Below, piece after piece: positions 22,351 through 32,690 of a stretch of DNA of 64,000 nt. Source of the DNA: Leucocoprinus leucothites (lineage: Eukaryota > Basidiomycota > Agaricomycetes > Agaricales > Agaricaceae); contig JAACJO010000009.1 in NCBI GenBank assembly GCA_013368445.1, positions 992,001 to 1,056,000 on the forward strand. The letters run 5' to 3'. The translations under genes were made by a program, and so were the position numbers. Under the pieces are notes generated by a model that was not told the origin of the DNA, searched no databases, and worked only from the letters and a program-made list of their open reading frames with translations. How positions within the stretch are numbered: the first letter of the stretch is position 1; every line of letters begins with the position of its first letter.

Positions 22351-22938
22351 CTATTTCGCCTTTGGGACTAAGTTGAACTTCTGTCCCGTGGCGCCATCAC
22401 ACAACCTCATCGCAAAACCAACGGGCGACGTCAAATCAATGGTCACACAAAGTTGCATATTATCCCTGTTAAGCAGATTCTGGTTCTGGTAGACCCAAAC
22501 CTGCTTTGAGTTTGTAGAGTCAGGGACCTCAATCGTCAGGCGATCAGAATCTGTGAGGGCTGTGTAAGTCATAGCAAATACTAAGGGCTGTACATGAATC
22601 CACGGGGACGCACCGTCACTTGGAGCAGTAAGAACGCTCGAGATCGAGTTGATGTTAACTAAATTGCCTTTGACGCTATCGTAGGACCAATAGCTGCTCT
22701 GGGTTGCATGATCATTGATCACAAGAGGCATGCCAGGCTGAAAGCAAAAAAAAAAGTCAGCGAATATTCCCCTAGGTCAAGTACTCAGGGGAATCCAGCA
22801 TACCTCAGTACTGTCGTTCTTGACGCTAGCATAGTATGGGAAGTATACATTCTCGATTACGAAGTCGCTCCTGGGGAATTCAGTTTGAACGACGGAGAGC
22901 ACAGTAAATGCCAACCAGGAGAAGAGCTTGGTATGCAT
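22351..22938 (-). CDS. Small secreted protein of unknown function
   Basis: Two exons split by one intron (about 22738-22802) with a clear GTATGC donor and a T-run followed by an AG acceptor. The start at 22938 gives a signal peptide (MHTKLFSWLAFTVLSVVQT). The mature part reads SDFVIENVYFPYYASVKNDS, then GMPLVINDHATQSSYWSYD, LVFAMTYTALTDSDRLTIEV, WVYQNQNLLNRDNMQLCVTI and CDGATGQKFNLVPKAK at the stop (22351). About 170 residues with few cysteines. The C-terminal CDG-QKFNL wording resembles the end of ricin-B/beta-trefoil repeats, but only one such repeat is visible, so I do not assign the fold. Intact and well formed; function unknown. Confidence 0.7.
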
Positions 22939-25900
22939 AGTGTTGGGGATGCTGAGCTTATGGTGACTGCAAAGATGTATGGGGTCGCCCGATCATAGTA
23001 CACGATTAATAAATAGCTGACACCTTTAGCATCGTTGCACAGCACATGAGTGACATCCAGAATAGAGGATTATGCGGATCGTGCGGATCGTACATAAATG
23101 CATAATGTGCGGAACGAGTGGTCGATTTGTGTCCTCAGTAGCTGGAATACACCAAAGAGAATCCGGGCAGAGCCGGTGCAGTTTCTAATATCGATTCCAT
23201 GGAATCGCGAGGATTGGGGAATGTTTCGTAAACTTGAGAAAGAGCCCGAAGAATTTAAGATAACATGGCGAATCCAATGGACGGTGTGCTTGAGTTGGAA
23301 GAACAAGAGCAGTGACGGGAGGGTCATCGGTTCTGGTTAACACATCGGAGCCCATTCCGTCATAGATCCAAACTATGTAGATCTTAACGTCAACAAATGA
23401 TGTCCTAACCGACTCGGTCGCACAGACAATGGGGTGTCCAAGTGGTATTCTCTCCTCTAGTCCAAAAATGAATAACAATGGAAGGCATACTTTGCGAATC
23501 ACGATCCTAGTAAATGACTCAGCAACTTGAGTATCTTAGCATTATCTTGGTCCGGAATTTGGCGGGGAAATTGGCTGAAGCAGGGGCAGAATCTGAATTT
23601 TATGGATTCATATCTCCACTAAGACTAGCTCTTGGTTTTAGCACAACTCCAAGGTTTTGTGGAAAAGATATTTAATCTATTACATTGACTTTTTGAATTT
23701 TTTATACAAGAAAGAGAAAGCTCATGTTCGAACTGATACGTTGCCATCGGACAGTGTGGGACTCACCGAATGTGCCTACCCACCAAAACTCTTTCTTACT
23801 GAGCAGAGTCATCAGCTATTAGCTCTACCGAACCCTTGAGTTATGGGCTTAGGCTCAGGTCCATTACATAGATGTTATGCTTGTTCTTCCAACCACTGAC
23901 TGTATACTCTAGATTAGAATGCCGGAATTTGTGACGGTAATCATACTTGATCTCATAAAGAAGTGCATGCCGTTGAAGAAGTTTGGCTGGGCAATCGTCA
24001 CAGGGTCGACGGAGTTGTTGTAGCGCCTCCATGGTGAAGCCCCTTGAAGCCCGGTGGTGGGAAAAGGTCACTCTTACGTCCGCGTCCCTAAATTTCGAAT
24101 GATCACACGCCACCATCGCTACTTTCTTTGGCCAAGCCTTCAATAAACCTCCCCTTCGCCAAGTTGATTCCATTCCACTCCAACCTTCTGCGTCAAGGAA
24201 AGTTCGTCATCCTCACGGCTTCATAGTCCGTCAATTCGTGGACGCTCGGGCTCTCAAAGTTCGCCGTCCCAGTCCTTCAACTCTTCCTATGCATTACTAG
24301 TTCAACAAGCCTCCCAGCCTTCATCCTGCTATTCTGGGACAATCGTAAAGACGGCCGATCTCTGCATTCATGTCCTGCTCAACCTTGTCCTGTATCCAGT
24401 ACCATTTTATCTTTGACAGGCTCGCCTCTGTTTGACTTTATACCGATGGAATCTGCTGAATGATGAAATGGCGATTATGAATCTTCAAGACGAGAGAACA
24501 GAGATACTTTCTGTGCCAGTTCGGGCCGCAAGTATATGAGGCTTATCCCACAAACAAACTCGTCGTTCGCCCACCGGTCACGAGCCTATGTAATTGTACT
24601 TTCTTCTGATTCCATTTGACTGCCGCATCGTGTCCAATGATCACACAGATGTTTTCACTGGCTTGGACTACTTTGCGGCGCCGCTTCTCAGATACGTAAT
24701 CTCCTCCGATCCCGTCCTTGCCTACCGGATGTCAAGATAACACGACACCTGAGTGGCATATTCCTCCAAGCCTGGCCTAGCACAGTTTTCAGATGCAGAC
24801 AAGGAAATGACCAAAGCTTAGCCTTGTGAGTTCCAGGTTCGCCATCTAGCTTTGTGAAGGGCACGAATGGCCTGGGAACATATCTGCTCTCCTCCGTCAG
24901 TCACAAGAGCTCCACAAGTCGGACCGTCTCGTTAATGTGTAATGGTCATCATCTGTGCCACGAGTCTAGTTGACCTTTTCTTCTTCCATACCACCCAACT
25001 GTGGATCCAACTAGGCCTGATACGAACGATTAAATCGTTTTCACAACCCCGGGGTCATTAAATGGATCTCTAAGGCCGTAACCAGTCATGAAACGTATCG
25101 GATATATTCCTAAGAAATTCTAGAGCAAACCAGGAGATCCACGATCAACACGTACGATGACCTCGTGCATCCATGTTCCCGTAAATGTGCCCTTTGATAC
25201 CAATCATCTGTGGTCTAATCTTCTCACTGGCAAGGTTTGCTCAAGGCAGTGTTATTCTTGTAGATGGGTACTTACGCTCTTACGATACTGCATGAGCTTC
25301 TAGTTAGATTTGGGACACTATCCAAGACCAATCCCCGTCTGCCTCACCGCTTTCTTCGCAGGACGTGCTGCCAGAATTTGTCTGAGTTTGTGCTAATTAA
25401 ATTTCCAAGTGGGTTCCAGCTTGCCCAAGATGGTTGAGATAATTTGGTAGCTGTGTCGAATGACCGAATCCCCTTATAGCTTATGCGACTCGATGCGTTT
25501 TCACTTAGTCCCTGTTACAATCCTAAAATCACTGCAGCTAGGCTGTCATTTAAGGTCCTGAAAGTCCTCGACTCAAACCATTAAACGATTCCAAAGCACG
25601 TCTCCACTGTGACTGAAAATATTAGTCTGTCCTAGCATCTCTCTTGGTCCTGTTGGATGTAGAGTGGAGGGTGATTCAGAACAATAGATATCATCAAGGA
25701 ATGTCCATCCGGTATATTTACTTCTGCGAAGAATCATCCACGCATGAGCCATTAATTAGGAACGTCTTGTCCCTTACCTCCTATATGTCACTCATTGAAA
25801 CGGTCGAGGGTAACGGTCGAGGGTAAATCTCATTCCTGTACTATTCAGTCTGATAAACTTCAAGCTGCAGCGTATGTGTTCTGGTAGATCCGACGTCTGG

Positions 25901-26837
25901 TTCCATTGAACACGTGGGGGTAGTAATAGCCAATAGCTCATGGGTTACGCCACAACTCAGTGGCTTTCATCGGCCTTATCAGAGATATTGCGAAGAGAAA
26001 CGATGAACAAGACTACGGGGCTTCCATAGAACATTTTCCAGTTTCTCATATTCAGCCACGGTGAGTTGAACCTTTGGGATTGTGCTGCCAATGGGATCAA
26101 TTTGACGCACTGGCATGACAATGTATCCCCGGGCCAGCCGTTACTTTTGACACCAGCCCATTTTAACAGTAGTCAGTAGATACATACGGCTTGGATGGCC
26201 AACACGGAATAAGTTCAGCTCCGATGGAAGGTTCTGAGGCTAATGTGCGACGTACGGCCAATTTACCCTTGAGAGTTCCAGGCTTATTGCAGTGCTCCGC
26301 CCATGAAAGAGCCCGAGGTGTCAAAGACACTTCAATAAAATGAAGGCGCCTCAGTCGGTTATCGATCCCGTGGAATCTCTACACTTGTAGCGGCCAGGGA
26401 ATGCTTCAGGCCCCCAGTGCATTCTGTCATTGGCCATGTATTTCGTAATAGTTGAAAGGGCGTGTGTATCCGACCGCATTATGACGGTTTTGTATCGCCT
26501 CTACTCTAAGAACATATATCTGTCTTGCTTGGATCTGAAGCTTCCAGTGATCCAGTTTCTTCTGGAAGGTCCAGCGTGCCGCTCAGTCCCCATTCATGTC
26601 AACGACTTCAGCTAACTCACGGTTATTATGTATGGACGGTAGAATGGAGGTTTACTCCAAGTTCTCTAGTCTCATTTGCCGTAACTGTCGGATGTCCAGT
26701 ATGGAATACGTGAATTCATGTGCAAGGTTCTAGGACCAGCGCATGGGCGAGGGGTGCCCACCGACCTGGGACCTCCCATGAACACAGACTTTGCCATAAT
26801 TGTCAAGTCACTTACCACAGTTAGAGGAGCCCTTCAC
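22939..26837. other. Largest gene-poor stretch of the window
   Basis: About 3.9 kb with almost no open frames over 60 codons between 24.2 and 25.6 kb. A 110-codon minus-strand frame at 23841-24173 has no motif. No terminal inverted repeats, LTRs or recognisable transposon protein were seen. It may be decayed mobile DNA, but nothing in it shows that directly. Confidence 0.4.
25801..25826 (+). repeat. Perfect 13-bp tandem duplication
   Basis: CGGTCGAGGGTAA occurs twice back to back (25801-25813 and 25814-25826), in the gene-poor stretch. Confidence 0.85.
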
Positions 26838-26845
26838 TATATATA
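26838..26845 (+). promoter_or_regulatory. TATA box of the PSD-family gene
   Basis: TATATATA 59 bp upstream of the start codon at 26897. Confidence 0.5.
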
Positions 26846-26896
26846 CCGTCGAAATGCACCCCAGATGGCCAGGATCTCACCCCCCGGTTCTACAGC

Positions 26897-28202
26897 ATGA
26901 AGCCTCAGCTAGGACTTGTTGTTTTCTGCTTCGCCACCTTCTCTACCTTCGTACACGGAGCTTGGATTGAAAGGCGGCAAAACGATCTCCAGCCTTCGGT
27001 CGAAGAATTCCGGGACTTCATCTACTCTCGCCCAGATATACACGACGGGTTCAACAACATGTTCTGGCAAATACCGAACGCAACAGAATACGAAAACGAC
27101 CCTACTGGACTGCTTCCTCAGGTAAGCACTAATTTCGTTGCCATTTAGATAGTAGACTCACACATCGGGAATTTAGACTCGGGACATCCCCACTATGCTG
27201 AAGCGGCTCAACGACATGTTGGCTGGGCCGCCCAAATACGGGCCCGGTTACATTCCCTTCCCCCTCGGTACCATTCTCATCTGGCCCATGTGCACGGAGG
27301 CTGGACTGGGTACATTCAGGAACGCAGAAGTCAGCAGCCATCTGGGCAACATACTCAAGGCCTGGGCCGCATTCCTCTCCACCGGAGAGTCCCGTTCTAC
27401 ACTCAACAATGGTACATATGGATGGTTGAAAGAGGAAGTTCTTGGTCGCGATTTCTGCGACACCTATGTATGTGACCCCAGGGAGGAGTATTGGGGGTTC
27501 AAGTCCTGGGATGACTTCTTCACGAGGCCGTTGAGGCCCGGTAAGCGACCCATCGATGCCCCAAATAACGCAAGCGTGGTGGTCAGTGGGGCTGATTCCA
27601 CTCCGCTCCGCATCGCTCGTAACGTCAAGGAAACCGACGAGTTCTGGGTAAAGGGCGAGCCATATTCTCTCCGAGACATGCTCAACAATGATCCACGGAC
27701 CCCTCAATTTGCTAATGGAACAGTATATCAGGCCTTCTTAGCTGCGCTTAACTACCATCGCTGGCATAGTCCGGTGAACGGTACAGTCGTCTCAGTTGAG
27801 ACGGTGCAGGGGACATATTGTGCTTTGTCTCCGTCGATTGGCTTTAACGCAACCGAACATCCAGACCCCCCTGCAGAGGAATTCTCGCAGATCTTCATGA
27901 CAAACGTCGCTACGAGATCAATTGTCTTGATTGAAGCCGACAACAAAGACATCGGGTTGATGGCGTTCATCGCAGTTGGGATGATCGAAATCTCATCGTG
28001 CGAGCCGACGGTGAATGTTGGAGATAGGGTCAACAAGGGAGATCAGCTAGGGATGTTCCATTACGGAGGATCGACGCACGTCCTGATATTCCGCCCCGAG
28101 GTCGACATAGAGTTCATCGAGGGTATGGAGGACGCGATCAGGGACGGAACGGTTATACTTTTGGGCAAGGAAATCGCAGTCGTAAAGCCTCAGACGGCAT
28201 GA
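26897..28202 (+). CDS. PSD-family decarboxylase with signal peptide (PsiD-like architecture)
   Basis: Two exons (26897-27121 and 27177-28202) encode 416 residues. The N-terminus is a predicted signal peptide (MKPQLGLVVFCFATFSTFVHG). Residues about 30-150 match the fungal N-terminal domain that precedes phosphatidylserine-decarboxylase cores (FNNMFWQIPNATEY, PFPLGTILIWPMCTEAGLG). The core has WDDFFTRPLRPGKRPID, NYHRWHSPVNGTV (conserved His) and near the C-terminus HYGGSTHVLIF. GGST at residues 372-375 (Ser codon 28071-28073) is the expected self-cleavage site that makes the pyruvoyl cofactor. The same two-domain layout occurs in PsiD, the tryptophan decarboxylase of psilocybin-forming fungi, so the substrate may be an amino acid rather than phosphatidylserine. 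A secretory signal is unusual for this family. Substrate undetermined. Confidence 0.9.
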
Positions 28203-29301
28203 AATTGATACCACCGAGCCCAGTCATGACTTCTAGTGCGCCGCTTTACAGCTTCTGAATGCCTCCTTTTCAGCAGATTAGTCACATCTAGTTGTCGTTT
28301 GTTTTTGTATGACTCGCCATGTACATTTTGTTCGGGCTTTGGTCTTGGCTGGCCCCTGCTGCGAGATACTGTTACTCGCTTGCTTGGATCTATATGTTGG
28401 TGCCAGGGCCACCCTTTCATGGTTTCATTTTTTGCCGACTACGTTCTCGTCATTCTTAATTGAAGCCAATGTGATTGCTGTAAACTTGTTTTGCCATCCA
28501 GTATGATGTGATATGACCATCCCACCGTGCCCATACACCCGCCAGCGCAGCGCCTCCAACTACCAGTTGGGGGATGGCACTCGATGGATGTTCTTTCCAC
28601 TCCGCTTGCTATGGATCCAACATCCAGAGTCGCATATTCGGGCGTTATTAAAGCTGAAGCGAACTGACGAGCTAGAGAAAATAGTTCAGCACATATAGAC
28701 AGGACTGGAAAATCAGTATTCAATCATTGCGTCTAGCTCCAAGATTTTTGGCGCATCAGATTCAGGTCGGGACACTTGATGCGTGCAAGTGGCAGGCGAA
28801 GAATCTGAGCAGAATGTCGACTCACGAACAAACAAGGTTGTAATTAAGCACACCGCGGGGTATTCGCCAATGTAACTTGTCGATCACAGGTAATATCGCC
28901 GATATATCTCTGCCTAGGACCATCTGGACCGTCAATGTCGTCGGGCACTGACGATTTGATACCCCGGTGCGTGACTTATGCACGAGTGCTCTTCCTTTTC
29001 TTCACTTAGCAACGTGTGTAGCACTTTGCGACAGGAACCAGAAGGGTGCCTCTATCGAAAAAGTTGAGAATCATGGCGAAGGGATCCGTGAGTTTGAGGA
29101 ATTATAGGTTCACGAAAGGATGAGGGGCTCAGAGCCCGACTCGGATGATGAACGTAAGTGTCAGGTCACAATTGATATTGATGCATTGATATGTACATGA
29201 TGCACTACGGCAATTTGTGCTGCTAAATAAGGTTATTAATTCGAGATTATAGTAAGGCTGCAAAATATGTCTTGTCTCTTTGTGAAATTATCGGTATTCG
29301 A
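28203..29301. other. Intergenic stretch, no gene recognised
   Basis: About 1.1 kb between the PSD-family gene and the 3' end of seven-helix gene III. Short frames on both strands, none with motifs. Confidence 0.4.
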
Positions 29302-30650
29302 TTACAAGTTAGAGTTCACAGTAGTAGGAAGTACAGTCGATACCCCTTGCCCCAGATGAGCCGTACTTTCAACGTCTCGTATATGCCGGCCGAGCCCGAG
29401 TTGGACTATGATTAGCATCGGTGCAAGCGCCTATGCTGAATAGTGAATCGACTGGACAGAAGAGTCGGAAGAATCTGGATTACGGACCGCCACCTGTGTT
29501 AATGCTACATCGAGGGCGAATGGGCGGAAGTTAAGCTAAGGAGAGGTCTGTGAGCCATTGTGTTGCGTTGTTGAGGGATCATGACACCCAGTCTCACCAT
29601 GCTAAGCACCTGATATATGATAATATAGGCAGAGTATAGTGCTCCAGTTTCAATCCTACGGGAAGAAATTATTATGGGTTAGTTCGGGCTAGTAGGTCAC
29701 GTACAAGATTACAATAAGAGAGTAATATCCGGTCACAAAACTTTTCCCGAGCCTCTTGCGAATAATATGAGCTATCCACCAAACACGGAAAGCTTCTCAA
29801 CGTGAGCGACACTGATAAATAACGTGCACCCATGAGGTCAAAAAGGAGGGCTCACCCATAAGTGTGGTAACTGAGATATTGATGAACAAAGTAAGCCACA
29901 GGAGATAGAACTTGCTTTGGCTCGCAAACTGTATATCGCGAGGCATATGGATAGTCCCATAAACTTGGTGTTCAATTGGCATCATTGAAGAAAATTCCAT
30001 GGCAAGTTAATGATTGGCTCCTACCGGTACCTCCCACGAGCAAGAGACAAGGGACCACGATCACACGAAAGGAACAAGACCAGACAGCATAACATCGATA
30101 TACCTAGAGCCTTGAGTGACGAGTCTCCGTTTGAGGAGTTCCACTCACAAGAAGGCCATCGGCTATCGTACTAGCAACCTTTAGATCAGCAAGAAATCTT
30201 GAGAAAGCTGAACGGAACCTACTTGGTAACAAGATAGAGCATGTGTTTCGACTTGGCCACAGATAATAATACTGGTTCTGCAATGGCTATACCGCCAAAA
30301 AATACGTAACAGCTCAAAGATATTCCCGCGGTTGATGCAAGAAACATCATCCAAGCCGAGGCTAAGAGTAGCCGTTGCGAAAGCCCACCCTTGACGATCA
30401 AAATTACAGTCGTAAAAAGGCTCAGGTTAATCCCTGTTGAATCTCATGGCTATCAGCACATTGCAAGAGACAACAGCACAGGAGTTGACCATATAAGAAC
30501 ACTTCGACCTCAGATACGGCGACTCAATTCATTTCAAAACTATTTTGATTCTTCAACGACACTCACCATGTACCCACAGACGAATTGAGCCAGAGTTGGA
30601 ACAGCGAGTGGTGGAGGCTTTGATGAGTGGTCAGATCGGTGAAGCATGAT
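29302..30650 (-). CDS. Agaricomycete seven-helix membrane protein, copy III
   Basis: Third member of the family. The start at 30650 gives MLHRSDHSSKPPPLAVPTLA then QFVCGYM, GINLSLFTTVILIVKGGL, LLLASAWMMFLASTAGISLS, HMLYLVTK, STIADGLL, VYRCYAVWSCSFRVIVVP, FYLLWLTLFINISVTTLM, VWWIAHIIRKRLGKSF, IETGALYSAYIII, LDVALTQVA and ALAPMLIIVQLGLGRHIRD, ending TTVNSNL at 29302. The order of landmarks and the intron layout match copies I and II. All joins appear in frame. The first exon is less hydrophobic than expected, so the exact start is uncertain. Function unknown. Confidence 0.7.
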
Positions 30651-31788
30651 GATAATAAGAGGTAGCAGTCAAAGGTTAGATTTAAAAGCTGGTGTCCAAA
30701 CAAAGCGGGCCTCATGCATGACGCAGAGTGACATCAGGACCGCACACTAGCATCGTAACAATATCACGTAGATTTCAATTCAATTCAAAAAAAAACTCAA
30801 TGCACTATGGGAGGGTCACCTAGGGGTGGGCAGCGCTGAGGAGCTTGGGGGCCTAGGCAGCTGTTCTAAATAATGTACATCCAAGAAAAGTTTGTCAAAC
30901 CTTAATGGATTGATCAACCCTCGAGTCAGTATTTACACAAGTGCAATAATCCTACCGGGATCCCACCAGGGAAATGTGGGACCAAAACCATTAACCAGGG
31001 CATATATAGGCTCAACCGTTCAGCAAAACCCCCCGCGATTTACAATTGACCTAGCAAGCGAGAAAGACGAGGTCAGCGATCGGTTTGAGAGATCTGCAGT
31101 TTCGTTTTGCTAGTGTGCCAGACGTTGCGGTACCTAGAGACTGACGATATCAATTGGGCATGAGACCGTCTCATAATTACTTGGTGGTTTATGAATTCAA
31201 TTCAATCATGGGGCGCCTCTAACTCGTAATTTTCATCGGCTTCAATACGCGAATAATTCAGGTACGACTAGTTTGACCAATCACGATGACCAAAAATCAT
31301 GGTGGAGCTGCCTATGTTAAAGTGTCAAAGTTTCGATCACATTATGATCGACTTCAAAGTTCCAACGTTCGACCGTTCCGAGTTTTCTACTGGATCTGCG
31401 GCAACTCAAAACTCTAGTTCGAGGCCGCATAAGAAGCTGTACACGAATTGAAGGTAAAATCATTCCTTACCTGTCTTGTGGTAGATAGGACGAGCTGAAA
31501 GAGATGAGGAAGTAGGATCAAACAAGGCGTCCAGTCCGAAAATCGTCATGGGCGTAGTCGCCTCGAATATATTGGTACGATTAGATTTTCTTTTATCCGT
31601 TTACTTAGCTCATCAGTACGCGACAACCTGGATTGAATTTGAGCCTTATCAGCGCACCTTAGGTGATCGATGTACCGTTGAAGTTGGTGGCCTACTGGCC
31701 ATGTGAAAGTACGAGGTGACGTGATTCTGGTAACAAACTACTGAGATGAACGTACTCGATATTCGTGTGGGTAGTGTTCACCCTGCGT
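30651..31788. other. Intergenic stretch, no gene recognised
   Basis: About 1.1 kb. A-rich tract and AATTCA repeats near 30775-30800; no supported coding sequence. Confidence 0.4.
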
Positions 31789-32690
31789 TCACTCATGGGG
31801 ATGTCCAGGCCCTGGGCCGTGCGCTAATCTTAGTACATCCCGCCCTAAGAAAACGATCAAGTTACTTGTTACGTGTTGATAGCGTTTTCTATGGAGTAGG
31901 CTGGGCTGAGGATTAGGATTTATTGGTGTCTCTTCACGAGAAAGAATTATAGTCGTTTGCACATGTCTTGCGTCCTTACCAAGGCCCATTTGGACGACGA
32001 GCTTTGGTACGATAGCCCCAAGACGATGTGAATTAATCGTGCCTTGCGCGAAATGCTGTGTAGGAACTTATCGCAATCAGGGTTAATCCATCGTCAAGAA
32101 CGACCTAGAAAATATCCTGGACAGCATCAGGGGAGATACCTCACAATACGTCATGCCGTCTCAGTCAACTGACCCAATATCGTGGAGACAGAATATATTA
32201 CTCCAGACTCGATACTAAAAAATATTAAATCAGTACCAAGGGTCAGCTAAGCTGAGGACAACGGGCGCATGGTGGCAATGACAGGACAACGCTTTCCGGC
32301 TATGCCTGGTCCCAAGATCTTAGTGATTTGCTGAGCCACCCATTATAGTATGCGGCCCGCTGGCGTAATCACTAATCTAACCCTCTTTGAAAACGGTTAC
32401 TTACCGACGAGGTGACAGGCTATTGGGACCCAATGCTATTGTGCGTAGATATAGAGATCACTTCTCAAGGCGACGTTTATGGAGGTGTTTTGGGAAGGGT
32501 AAACGAGTCCAGGATGAAGGCTCAACAGATATTCGGCGGTGTAGATCGAAAACGTTATCGGCCTTTGAGATAGCCCCATGGTACACAGTGCTGGTTTCTG
32601 GTCCAAAGGGCGGGCGTAACATCGTCGTTCGCTCGTGACGAGGCTTCCGATGGTCAAATATGAGAATAGAAACACTTCAAAGGTAAGCAT
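31789..32690 (-). pseudogene. Seven-helix membrane protein, copy IV, decayed
   Basis: Fragments of the same family in the right order on the minus strand: LTFEVFLFSYLT (about 32690-32650), AGRIL-stop-WVAQQITKILGPG (about 32360-32290), IESGVIYSVSTIL (about 32200), LDDGLTLIAI (about 32080) and AIVPKLVVQMGLGKDARH (about 32010-31960), ending PGHPHE at 31789. In the AGRIxWW motif a TAA stop (32343-32345) stands where copies I-III have Trp or another residue. The exons for the YRC helix and the following helices cannot be recognised. These losses point to a pseudogene. Some of the outline could be wrong because exons were matched by short motifs only. Confidence 0.55.

Noticed and set aside
22939..26837. 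Decayed transposon filling the gene-poor stretch
   Set aside because: No terminal repeats, target-site duplication or transposon-protein motif could be found by eye, so only the gap is reported.
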